The notes under the pieces are model-generated. The model worked only from the letters and a program-made list of their open reading frames with translations. It did not search any database and had not been told where the DNA came from. This document shows, one piece after another, positions 54,145-62,281 of a stretch of DNA of 64,000 nucleotides; positions within the stretch are counted from its first letter, which is position 1; the number at the start of each line of letters is the position of its first letter. The stretch comes from Microvirga sp052114605 (GTDB taxonomy: Bacteria; Pseudomonadota; Alphaproteobacteria; Rhizobiales; Beijerinckiaceae), in contig NZ_JBFRFB010000007.1 in NCBI RefSeq assembly GCF_052114605.1, positions 62,001 through 126,000 of the forward strand, given 5' to 3'. A program made the translations under genes and the position numbers.

Positions 54145-54987
54145 GTGCTGGATAGCAATACGCGACGAGAAGAACTAGCGGACTTTCTCAAATCCAGGCG
54201 CGAAAAAGTTCAGCCGGTTGACGTCGGCATCACGCCCTCACCGCGACGCCGGGCTTTAGGATTGCTCCGCGAAGAGGTCGCCCAACTCGCTGGCATCAGC
54301 GCCACCTGGTATACCTGGATGGAACAGGCAAGGCCCACAAATCCTTCTCTTGCTGTGCTCACGCGGCTTGGTAACGCTCTGCGCCTCGACTCCGCCGAGC
54401 GAGTTCATTTGATCAACCTTGCGAGACCCGATCTGGCTTTGGCTACGCTGGCACGATCAACACAGGAACTGCCTGCTCCACTTCTAGCGACTCTGCGCGG
54501 TCTCTCTCCATATCCGGTCTACGTGACCGATCTCTATTGGAACGTCATGGCGTGGAATGAGCCCGCTACTCAATTGTTCGGAGATTTCGACGCGCTCTCA
54601 CCGGACACGCGCAACATTTTGGATCTACTGTTTCTCAATGCCGACTGGCGCAAGCTCTTCGTGGATTGGGATGAAATCGCGAAGGGAGCAATTGCCCAAT
54701 ATCGCGCTCAAACGGCACAGCTTCATGATGATCAGTTCTGCCGCGCGCGTGTGGCCCGCCTCTTAAAAGCAAGCAGAGAATTTGCCTTATGGTGGCCGCG
54801 CCAGGATGTTCGTGCGCCGGCAACGTGGCGCAAGACTATCAACCATCCGAACCTCGGGCGAATAGTTTACGATTATGCCACTCTGCAAGCAGATGTCGGG
54901 GATGGCAGAGTACAGTTCGTAATCTACACGCCTGCTGAAGCCGCGGCGCAGGGCGCCGGCCTTATAGTTCCTTTGCCAGGATGGTAA
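54145..54987 (+). CDS. XRE-family regulator with MmyB-like ligand domain
   Basis: This is a 280-residue regulator. The N-terminal helix-turn-helix (about 8-75, LGLLREEVAQLAGISATWYTW with EQARPTNPSLAVLTRL) is followed by a C-terminal MmyB-like domain (about 105-280, YPVYVTDLYWNVMAWNEPA, NILDLLF). That layout is known from repressors of adjacent oxidoreductase-type genes. The start is GTG at 54145 with GGAGAG upstream. Its last 26 bases overlap the end of the convergent GNAT gene. It probably controls the divergent VOC gene. Confidence 0.88.
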   Translation: MLDSNTRREELADFLKSRREKVQPVDVGITPSPRRRALGLLREEVAQLAGISATWYTWMEQARPTNPSLAVLTRLGNALRLDSAERVHLINLARPDLALATLARSTQELPAPLLATLRGLSPYPVYVTDLYWNVMAWNEPATQLFGDFDALSPDTRNILDLLFLNADWRKLFVDWDEIAKGAIAQYRAQTAQLHDDQFCRARVARLLKASREFALWWPRQDVRAPATWRKTINHPNLGRIVYDYATLQADVGDGRVQFVIYTPAEAAAQGAGLIVPLPGW

Positions 54988-55441
54988 CGTAAGGTTGAAA
55001 GCCGAAGGCGCGGTAGGTGCGCTCGGCCCGCTCGTTGGCGACGAGGGCACCAATGACGAGGCGCTTCAGGCCCGCCTCCCGCGTCAGGCGCTCGGCCTCC
55101 AGCAGAAGCTTCTGCCCAATCCCCTGCCCCCGATACTCCTCATCGACGATCAGGTCCGTCACCGTGCCGTGCTGGCGCACATCGTCGGTGACATAGGCCG
55201 CATCCTGATCCAGCGAGAAGCCCATGGCCGCCACGACGCTTCTGCCGGTTTCCGCCAGGACGATCCGTCCGCCCCGCCGCGACAAACGGGTCAGCAGGTC
55301 ATCGTAATAGGCATTGGCCGCACCGTAATCCCGGCGCCGGTCGCCCGTCAGATCCGCCTCGAACACATTTAGGCGATGAATCAGCTCGACGACCGTGTCG
55401 CGGTCGTGAGGCTGGGCGGTGCGCAGGGTGATGGAAGGCAT
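54962..55441 (-). CDS. GNAT family N-acetyltransferase
   Basis: This is a 159-residue single GNAT domain. The acetyl-CoA loop is DEEYRGQGIGQKLLLEAE near 100, preceded by VTDLIV and followed by NERAERTYRAFGF, the usual motifs A and B. The substrate is unknown (amino acid, antibiotic or protein amine). The 3' end overlaps the XRE gene on the other strand by 26 bases. Confidence 0.88.
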   Translation of the reverse strand: MPSITLRTAQPHDRDTVVELIHRLNVFEADLTGDRRRDYGAANAYYDDLLTRLSRRGGRIVLAETGRSVVAAMGFSLDQDAAYVTDDVRQHGTVTDLIVDEEYRGQGIGQKLLLEAERLTREAGLKRLVIGALVANERAERTYRAFGFQPYVTILAKEL

Positions 55442-55680
55442 GGAAGGCGGTCCGGACTGAACAAACTGATCGGGATGCGTGTTATGCCTTCTGAGGCTTA
55501 AAAGTCAGCCTCAAAGAGCATAGCAGGCCTGCGGGACACCGAGGACCTGCCCATTGATGGAAGCATAAACCCATGCCCAGCGACAGTCGAAAGACCATGC
55601 CGTCAGAGGCTCGCATAGGCGGCTGATCGCTCAGCTCTCCTGTGATTGGGCCTGTGGCGGCTGGTCGCAAGGAGAGCACC

Positions 55681-56016
55681 ATGAAAACATTCATCACGAA
55701 CCGTTTCGAGCTTCTCGCAGAGTGGATCTCAGACAATCTCGGACATCCCTATGCCTTCATGGCAGCCTGCGGGCTTGTCCTGGTATGGGCCATCTCGGGC
55801 CCGATTTTTCAATTCTCCGATACGTGGCAGCTTGTGATCAACACCGGAACCACGATCTGCACCTTCCTGATGGTGTTCCTGCTCCAGAACACGGGAAACC
55901 GCACCATCGACGAGATGGAGGTGCGGCTGCGTGACATGGAGAGCACGAACCGGGAGCTGCTGCACGAGATCCGCAGCCTTCGTGAAGAGAAGCTCGGCTT
56001 CAAGGAGGCGGCCTAA
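55681..56016 (+). CDS. Low-affinity iron permease family membrane protein
   Basis: This is a 111-residue protein with two TM helices (about 26-45, AFMAACGLVLVWAISGPIF; and 53-70, ITTFLMVFLL-type), the QNTGNR motif near 72 and a C-terminal helix. It matches the short bacterial proteins grouped with the low-affinity Fe/Cu permease family. Transport activity is not established for them. ATG 55681 has AAGGAG upstream. Confidence 0.82.
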   Translation: MKTFITNRFELLAEWISDNLGHPYAFMAACGLVLVWAISGPIFQFSDTWQLVINTGTTICTFLMVFLLQNTGNRTIDEMEVRLRDMESTNRELLHEIRSLREEKLGFKEAA

Positions 56017-56037
56017 CCCGACCCATCGATTGTTCCG

Positions 56038-56092
56038 TCCTCATCCTGAAAGTCCGGTTCATGATGGGCTTGGCTCTCAGGATGAGAACGGA
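56038..56092. repeat. Family C repeat, degenerate copy
   Basis: TCCTCATCCTGA...CTCAGGATGAGA keeps the outer inverted ends of family C, but the centre is shortened (AAGTCCGGTTCATGATGGGCT). Confidence 0.6.
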
Positions 56093-56099
56093 ACGCCCG

Positions 56100-56140
56100 A
56101 AAATGAAAATGCCCGGCGCTTAGCCGGGCATTTTCATTTT
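56100..56140. terminator. Bidirectional terminator, iron permease gene / pntB
   Basis: A perfect 18-bp stem (AAAATGAAAATGCCCGGC and its complement) with a GCTTA loop has A/T-rich outer parts that serve as the U tract in either direction. It is among the strongest hairpins in the window. Confidence 0.93.
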
Positions 56141-56154
56141 ACCTTCGAAGGAGA

Positions 56155-57552
56155 TCAGATGTTCTTCAGGATATCGTCCACGACCTTCTTGGCATCGCCG
56201 AAGAGCATCATGGTGTTGTCGCGGAAGAACAGCTCGTTCTCGACGCCCGCATAGCCCGAGCCCATGCCGCGCTTGATGAAGAGCACGGTCTTGGCGCGCT
56301 CGACATCGAGGATCGGCATGCCAAAGATCGGCGAGGCCGGATCGGTCTTGGCGGCGGGGTTCGTGACATCGTTGGCGCCGATCACGAAGGCCACGTCGGC
56401 CTGCGCGAATTCGCTGTTGATGTCCTCGAGTTCGAAGACCTCGTCGTAAGGCACGTTGGCTTCCGCGAGCAGCACGTTCATGTGGCCGGGCATGCGGCCC
56501 GCCACCGGGTGAATGGCATACTTCACTTCCACGCCCTCGGCCTTCAGCTCGTCGGCCATCTCGCGAAGCGCGTGCTGCGCCTGGGCGACCGCCATGCCGT
56601 AACCCGGCACGATGATGACCTTGGCGGCGTTCTTCATGATGTAGGCCGCGTCATCCGCCGAGCCCTGCTTGACGGGGCGCGTCTCGACCGCACCGCCTGC
56701 CGCTGCGGTGGTATCCCCACCGAAGCCGCCGAGGATGACGGAGATGAAGGAGCGGTTCATGCCCTTGCACATGATGTAGGACAGGATCGCGCCCGAGGAA
56801 CCGACCAGCGCGCCCGTGATGATGAGCGCGAGGTTGCCGAGCGTGAAGCCGATGCCGGCTGCGGCCCAACCCGAGTAGGAGTTCAGCATCGACACCACGA
56901 CAGGCATGTCCGCGCCGCCGATGGGGATGATGAGCGTGACGCCGAGCACGAAGGACACCAGCACGATGAGCCAGAACACCGTGTGGCTTTCCGTGCGGAT
57001 GAAGGTGACGAGCAGCACCAGCAGCAGCACGCCGAGCGCGATGTTGATGAAGTGACGGCCCGTCAGCAGGATGGGCTTGCCGGACATGCGCCCGTCGAGC
57101 TTCAGGAACGCGATGACCGAGCCCGTGAAGGTGATGGCGCCGATAGCGGCGCCGAGCGCCATTTCGAACAGCGAACCACCATGGATCGTGCCCGGTGCGC
57201 CGATGCCGAAGGCCTGCGGCGCATAGAGCGCGCCCGCTGCTACGAGCACCGCTGCGAGGCCGACCAGCGAGTGGAAGGCCGCGACCAGCTGCGGCATGGC
57301 CGTCATGGGCACGCGCCTGGCGATGACCGCGCCGATGGCGCCACCGATCACGATGCCCCAGAAAGCCAGGAACCAGCCGCTAAAGCCGCTGGGCGGGGAC
57401 ACGAACAGGGTTGTGACGATGGCGATGCCCATGCCCACCATGCCGTACAGGTTGCCCTGCCGGGAGGTGGTGGGATGCGACAGGCCGCGCAGCGCCAGGA
57501 TGAACAGGACGCCGGAGACGAGATAAAGGAGCGAGGCAAGGTTTGCCGACAT
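56155..57552 (-). CDS. pntB: NAD(P) transhydrogenase subunit beta
   Basis: PntB carries the NADP(H) domain and part of the proton channel of the transhydrogenase that makes NADPH using the proton gradient. The 465-residue protein has about nine TM helices (1-265) followed by domain III. That domain contains VIIVPGYGMAVAQAQHA near 310 and GANDVTNPAA near 395. ATG 57552 is chosen over a 10-residue extension; the gene starts four bases after pntAb. Confidence 0.96.
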   Translation of the reverse strand: MSANLASLLYLVSGVLFILALRGLSHPTTSRQGNLYGMVGMGIAIVTTLFVSPPSGFSGWFLAFWGIVIGGAIGAVIARRVPMTAMPQLVAAFHSLVGLAAVLVAAGALYAPQAFGIGAPGTIHGGSLFEMALGAAIGAITFTGSVIAFLKLDGRMSGKPILLTGRHFINIALGVLLLVLLVTFIRTESHTVFWLIVLVSFVLGVTLIIPIGGADMPVVVSMLNSYSGWAAAGIGFTLGNLALIITGALVGSSGAILSYIMCKGMNRSFISVILGGFGGDTTAAAGGAVETRPVKQGSADDAAYIMKNAAKVIIVPGYGMAVAQAQHALREMADELKAEGVEVKYAIHPVAGRMPGHMNVLLAEANVPYDEVFELEDINSEFAQADVAFVIGANDVTNPAAKTDPASPIFGMPILDVERAKTVLFIKRGMGSGYAGVENELFFRDNTMMLFGDAKKVVDDILKNI

Positions 57553-57556
57553 GGCC

Positions 57557-58006
57557 TCAACCCTTCTTCCGGTACATGGCAAGCATGCGCTGGGTCACCA
57601 GGAAGCCGCCGAAAATGTTGATGCTGGCAAGGATGAGGCCGATGAAGCCGAGCGCGCGCGCCCAGATGGGCCCGTCCCCGAAGCTGTCGGCCACATTGAC
57701 GCCGACCGCCAGGAGCGCGCCGACCACGATGACCGAGGAGATGGCGTTGGTCACCGACATGAGCGGCGTGTGCAGCGCAGGAGTCACCTGCCAGACCACG
57801 TAATAGCCGACGAAGATCGCCAGCACGAAGATGGCGAGGCGGAAGACCGTGGGGTCCACCGCGCCGTGAGTGACGGTGGAAACGGCTGCTCCGGCGGCGG
57901 CTGCCACCTGGTCGGCCAGGGCCTGCGCGGTATCGGCCGCGCGCTGGGCCGTCTCGGCTGCCGCGCGGGCCTGCTCGACGGCCTGTTCAGGCGTGAGTGT
58001 CGCCAT
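57557..58006 (-). CDS. pntAb: NAD(P) transhydrogenase subunit alpha part 2
   Basis: This is the membrane part of the split alpha subunit. The 149-residue protein has an Ala/Gln-rich N-terminal helix (about 5-40) and three to four TM helices (FRLAIFVLAIFVGYYVVW, LMSVTNAISSVIVVGALL, ALGFIGLILASINIFGGFLV). ATG 58006 has a GGGGGA ribosome site. It lies between pntAa and pntB in the usual order. Confidence 0.94.
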   Translation of the reverse strand: MATLTPEQAVEQARAAAETAQRAADTAQALADQVAAAAGAAVSTVTHGAVDPTVFRLAIFVLAIFVGYYVVWQVTPALHTPLMSVTNAISSVIVVGALLAVGVNVADSFGDGPIWARALGFIGLILASINIFGGFLVTQRMLAMYRKKG

Positions 58007-58022
58007 GATGGTCCCCCTAGAA

Positions 58023-59159
58023 TTAAGCTTTAGGCTGGAATGCGGAGTGGACGATCGCGCCGTCCCGGGTCAGGCAGGTCGCCTTCACGAGCTCGTCGTC
58101 CCATTTCACGGAAAGCGCCTTGCTCTCCTTGTCGATCAGCGTCTCGACGAAGGCATAGAGGTTCTTCGCGTAGAGGCTCGACGCAGTGGCCGCGAGACGG
58201 CCGGGCACGTTGAGGTGGCCGACGATCTTCACGCCGTTATGGGTCGCGATCTTGCCGGGCTTGGAGACCTCGCAATTGCCGCCGCGCTCCACCGCCAGAT
58301 CGACGATCACGGAGCCCGGCTTCATGGATTCCACCATGGCCTTCGTGATGAGCTTCGGAGCCGGGCGGCCAGGGATCAGCGCCGTGGTGATGACGATGTC
58401 CTGCTTGGCGATGTGGGCGGTCACGAGGTCCGCCTGCTTGGCCTTGTACTCCGCCGACATTTCCTTGGCGTAGCCGCCGGCGGTCTCGGCCTGCTTGAAT
58501 TCCTCGTCCTCGACCGCGACGAACTTGGCGCCGAGGCTCTCCACCTGCTCCTTGGCGGCGGGGCGCACATCGGTGGCGGTCACGATTGCGCCGAGGCGGC
58601 GAGCCGTGGCGACAGCCTGAAGACCGGCGACGCCCGCTCCCATGATGAAGACGCGGGCGGCGGGCACGGTGCCGGCTGCGGTCATCATCATCGGCATGGC
58701 GCGGCCATATTCGGCGGTGGCATCCACGACAGCGCGGTAGCCGGCGAGGTTGGCCTGGGAGGAGAGCACGTCCATGACCTGCGCACGGGTGATGCGGGGC
58801 ATCAGCTCCATGGAGAAGGCCGCGACCTGGGCCTCCGCCAGGGCTTTGAGCGCCGCATCCTGGCCGTAAGGGTCCAGGATGCCGATGACGAGCGCGCCGG
58901 GCTTCACGCCCTCGAGCTCGCCCTGACCGGGACGGCGGACCTTGAGGACGACATCCGCATCCTTCAGAGCCTCGGCAGCATTGGCGGCGATGGTCGCACC
59001 GGCAGCCTCAAATTCCGCATCGGGAATGCCGGCCTTCAGGCCGGCGCCGGCCTGAACGGCCACATCGGCGCCGAGCGCTTTGTATTTCTTGATCGTGTCA
59101 GGCGTGGCGGCGACACGTGTTTCCACGGCATCGGTTTCGGATAAAACGGCAATCCGCAT
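58023..59159 (-). CDS. pntAa: NAD(P) transhydrogenase subunit alpha part 1
   Basis: This is the cytosolic NAD(H)-binding domain I, related to alanine dehydrogenase. The 378-residue protein starts MRIAVLSETDAVETRVAATP and has the Rossmann motif VFIMGAGVAGLQAVATARRLG near 170. It is the first gene of the pnt operon; a terminator upstream separates it from the COX IV gene. Confidence 0.96.
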   Translation of the reverse strand: MRIAVLSETDAVETRVAATPDTIKKYKALGADVAVQAGAGLKAGIPDAEFEAAGATIAANAAEALKDADVVLKVRRPGQGELEGVKPGALVIGILDPYGQDAALKALAEAQVAAFSMELMPRITRAQVMDVLSSQANLAGYRAVVDATAEYGRAMPMMMTAAGTVPAARVFIMGAGVAGLQAVATARRLGAIVTATDVRPAAKEQVESLGAKFVAVEDEEFKQAETAGGYAKEMSAEYKAKQADLVTAHIAKQDIVITTALIPGRPAPKLITKAMVESMKPGSVIVDLAVERGGNCEVSKPGKIATHNGVKIVGHLNVPGRLAATASSLYAKNLYAFVETLIDKESKALSVKWDDELVKATCLTRDGAIVHSAFQPKA

Positions 59160-59195
59160 GCTTCCCCCCTGCGAACGATTTTATGTCAGACAAAC

Positions 59196-59220
59196 AAAAA
59201 GCCCTGAAACAGGGCTTTTT
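59196..59220 (-). terminator. Intrinsic terminator between COX IV and pntAa
   Basis: AAAAAGCCCTG / CAGGGCTTTTT with an AAA loop lies 14 bases past the COX IV stop. It works in either direction and isolates the pnt operon. Confidence 0.9.
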
Positions 59221-59233
59221 GGAAGAGAAAGAA

Positions 59234-59527
59234 TTAGAAGAAGACCAAAGCCAACAACAGCAGAACGCCGACCGCCGCCGGGGCCCTGACCCCGATGGAG
59301 GGCGACATGGCCCCTATTCCGCCCGCAACCAGCGAGAGGATGACACCCATGATGGAAGTCAGCCAGGCATGCTTAATTCCGCCGACCGCCAGAGCCAGCA
59401 CGAAACAGATGACGATGGCGGTGCCGATTTCGGCAAAACGCACAAATCCGGTGTAGGTCACCTCATGGGCGGGGCCGTCCATATCCGGACTGTAACCCCC
59501 ATGCGGCGCATGTTTTGTATCGGCCAT
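59234..59527 (-). CDS. aa3-type cytochrome c oxidase subunit IV
   Basis: This is a 97-residue protein. The soluble N-terminus (HGGYSPDMDGPAHEVTYTGF) carries the family pattern of the bacterial aa3-type subunit IV and leads into about three hydrophobic helices. It is an accessory subunit of cytochrome oxidase, and is commonly found next to pnt genes in this class. No other oxidase gene is in the window. Confidence 0.82.
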   Translation of the reverse strand: MADTKHAPHGGYSPDMDGPAHEVTYTGFVRFAEIGTAIVICFVLALAVGGIKHAWLTSIMGVILSLVAGGIGAMSPSIGVRAPAAVGVLLLLALVFF

Positions 59528-59637
59528 GATTCACGCCTTGTTAGCTTAGGTTGTTAATTGCTGCGTTTAACGCATGCGGTGAGGCGCCGCAATCTTTCGC
59601 GACGCTTACTTGGCAACTTTATGAACGCGGCAAAGCG

Positions 59638-60855
59638 TTATTTTATCCCAAGAAACTCGCGCCATTGAGGCAGGCAAACCTTTTTGTAATCATATTTCTC
59701 CACCGCAATCCGGCGTGCCTCGCGGGCCATGGCGGCGGATTTTTCCGTGTCGGCCAAGGTTTCGCGCACCCGCTCGGCCAGGGCCTTCTCGTCGAAGAAC
59801 GGGAAAAGGCGGCCATTCACGCCATCGGTGATGATCTCGCGAACCGGGGCCGTATCCGAGGCCACGATCCGGCATTCGAGCGCCATGGATTCGATGGAGG
59901 ACCAGGAGAGGACGAAGGGATAGGTCATGTAGATATGGGCCGAGGAGACCTGCAGCACCTTGACGAAATGCTCGTAAGGCAGGTTTCCGAGGAAATGGAC
60001 GCGCGACCAGTCCACGGGGCGCTCGATCTTGGAGCGGAACACGTCGAGCCAGGCCTGCCCCTCGGGAGCCGAGCCCGAATAGCTGGTGCCCTTGCCGCCG
60101 ATGATGGCGACCTGCAGATCGGGATTGATGTCGAGGAGGTAGGGCAGGCTGCGCAGGACGATATGCGCGCCGCGCATCGGCTCGATGTTCCGGGTCACAT
60201 AGGTGACGACGGGCTTCTCGCGAGTGAACTTCACGCCTTTGTCGCCGAGCTGAAGCTTGACGGTCGGGTTCGGCTTGAGGAAGTCGGTATCGATGCCGTC
60301 GTGGATGATCTCGATCCGATCATGCAGGTAAGTCGGGAACGTATCGCGCTGGTATTGCGTGGGGGCCACCGCCACATCGGCGGCATCCAGCGCCCCGAGC
60401 TGCATCGAGTTCTTGAGGCGCAGCCGCCAGATCACTTCTTCGCTAGAGACCGGGAATTCCGGGTCGAAATCGAGATCCTGACCCTTGGCGGAGTAGTAAT
60501 ATTCAAAATAGGCCACATGCTTGGCCTTGGGCCAAACATCCTTCAGGAACAGGTTTTCACCCCAGCCCGTATTGACGACCACCACATCCGGCTCGAGGCC
60601 CTGATTGGCCAGCTCGCGGGCCTTGTGGGCCACACCATAGGCGCGGCGAAGACGGGGGATGACTGGAGAGTAGCGGTTATCCCACTTCGGGTCGTCCGGC
60701 CCCGGAACAGCGTTGTAGGAATAATACTTCACGCCGGGGATCTTGCATTCGCGCTGCATCCCCAGAGCAACCACCTCGTGGCCTTCCTCGACGAAGGTCT
60801 TTGCCAGACGCAGGAATTGGCCTGGAAAATTCTGGTGGACGAAGACGATCTTCAT
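59638..60855 (-). CDS. Glycosyltransferase family 4-like protein
   Basis: This is a 405-residue GT-B fold enzyme. The N-terminal domain begins MKIVFVHQNFPGQFLRLA. The C-terminal half has a sugar-nucleotide site (VTYVTRNIEPMRG near 220, ESMALECRIVASDTAPVREI near 340 with the family Glu). The acceptor and sugar are unknown; a role in exopolysaccharide or LPS is a guess. It is monocistronic, 64 bases after the ABC1 kinase. Confidence 0.87.
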   Translation of the reverse strand: MKIVFVHQNFPGQFLRLAKTFVEEGHEVVALGMQRECKIPGVKYYSYNAVPGPDDPKWDNRYSPVIPRLRRAYGVAHKARELANQGLEPDVVVVNTGWGENLFLKDVWPKAKHVAYFEYYYSAKGQDLDFDPEFPVSSEEVIWRLRLKNSMQLGALDAADVAVAPTQYQRDTFPTYLHDRIEIIHDGIDTDFLKPNPTVKLQLGDKGVKFTREKPVVTYVTRNIEPMRGAHIVLRSLPYLLDINPDLQVAIIGGKGTSYSGSAPEGQAWLDVFRSKIERPVDWSRVHFLGNLPYEHFVKVLQVSSAHIYMTYPFVLSWSSIESMALECRIVASDTAPVREIITDGVNGRLFPFFDEKALAERVRETLADTEKSAAMAREARRIAVEKYDYKKVCLPQWREFLGIK

Positions 60856-60919
60856 TTTTTGGCTGCCCCCTTAACGTATCGTAAGCCTGTAAAGGCTCAC
60901 GACCGGATGTGCAACCTCA

Positions 60920-62281
60920 TTACATGGGAGAGGGTAAACCGGAAGCTACCAAAATCTCCTGCTGCCGCTGGGCCAGGGCATCGAGAGAGAATCGTTCGAT
61001 TTCGGTCTCAAAGAGCTGATGATAGTTCAGCTCGGCCTTGAGGTGCAGGAACACCGCGCCGAGGCCGACCGCCGCCCGGTCCATGAACACGAATTCGCGC
61101 GGCACCGTGACCGGCCCCTTTTCCTTCAGGGCCTTATGCACCTCGAAAGCCTGACGGCGGCCGTATTCGCCGGGCTTCACTCCGTCGGCGACGGTGCGCA
61201 CCCGATCGTCGAGGAGCGGGGCATAGATGAAGCGGGCCCAGATATTGAGAATGTCGATCAGCTCGTTCGAGAGATTCTTGAAGCCCCAGGTCTCGTAGGC
61301 ATGGACGATGCGGGCGCGGTCATCGGTCTGCAAGCCGCGATAGAGATCGACCACACCGCCGACGAAGCGCGGATGGAAGATGCGGATGCAGCCGTAATCG
61401 AGCAGGTTGATGCCCCTCGCCTCGCCGCCCTCGGAAAAGACCGTGTAATTGCCGAGATGCGGATCGCCATGGATCACCGCCGTATGGCTGAAGGGGTGCC
61501 ACCAAGCCTTGAACATGGCAATCGCCAGCCGGTTGCGGATTTCCACCGGGCTCTCGGTGAATTGCAGGATCTTCTCGCCTTCGAGCCATTGCAGCGACAA
61601 CAGTCGCTTGGTGGACAGCTCCGGATGCACGTCCGGCACGCGCACTTCGTCCACATCGCTCAAGGCTCGCGCATAGAGCGCGGCGTGCTTGGCCTCGCGC
61701 TCGTAATCGAGTTCCTCGCGCACTCGCTCGCCGATCTCCTTGGAGATCTCGCGCGTGTCGATGGCAGGGTCCATGCGGCGGTGAAGGGCGAAGACGAATT
61801 CCAGCTGCTTGAGGTCCGCCTCCACGGCGGATTGCATGTCGGGATATTGCAGCTTGCAGGCGAGCTTCTCGCCGCCCTTCGTCGTGGCGCGATGCACCTG
61901 CCCCAACGATGCCGCGGCGGACGGGTTGAGGTCGAACGAGCCGAAGCGGTCCTGCCATTGGGCCCCAAGTTCCGCCTGCATGCGCCGCTTCACGAAAGCC
62001 GCACCCATGGGCGGCGCCTCGCTCTGGAGCTTCTGCAATTCGGATGCGTATTCCGGCGGGATCAGATCGGGGATAGTGGCGAGCAGCTGCGCCACCTTCA
62101 TGATCGGCCCTTTCAGGCCTCCCAGCGCCTGCGCGAGCAAAGCCGCGTTGGAGGCATCCGCTCCCTCGCGCCCGAAAAGGCGCGAGCCCGCCATGCGCGC
62201 GGCGACACCGCCCATATTGGCGCCGACACGGGCATAGCGCGCCGCGCGTGCGGAAAAGCGGTTCGCCTCGTTATCCGCCAT
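60920..62281 (-). CDS. ABC1/UbiB (AarF) family atypical kinase
   Basis: This is a 453-residue ABC1/UbiB-fold protein. The N-terminal family helix reads MKVAQLLATIPDLIPPEYA (about 60), where classic UbiB has KxGQ. Kinase pieces follow: ASLGQVHRA near 128, the catalytic-loop-like HGDPHLGNY near 275 and the metal-binding LLDYGCIR near 297 (DYG for DFG). UbiB proteins support ubiquinone synthesis and quinone lipid handling. No C-terminal TM pair is evident. ATG 62281 overlaps the peptidase stop (TGATG). Confidence 0.88.
   Translation of the reverse strand: MADNEANRFSARAARYARVGANMGGVAARMAGSRLFGREGADASNAALLAQALGGLKGPIMKVAQLLATIPDLIPPEYASELQKLQSEAPPMGAAFVKRRMQAELGAQWQDRFGSFDLNPSAAASLGQVHRATTKGGEKLACKLQYPDMQSAVEADLKQLEFVFALHRRMDPAIDTREISKEIGERVREELDYEREAKHAALYARALSDVDEVRVPDVHPELSTKRLLSLQWLEGEKILQFTESPVEIRNRLAIAMFKAWWHPFSHTAVIHGDPHLGNYTVFSEGGEARGINLLDYGCIRIFHPRFVGGVVDLYRGLQTDDRARIVHAYETWGFKNLSNELIDILNIWARFIYAPLLDDRVRTVADGVKPGEYGRRQAFEVHKALKEKGPVTVPREFVFMDRAAVGLGAVFLHLKAELNYHQLFETEIERFSLDALAQRQQEILVASGLPSPM

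Noticed and set aside
55482..55736. 84-residue minus-strand ORF
   Set aside because: It overlaps the start of the iron permease gene and has no ribosome site or recognisable feature.
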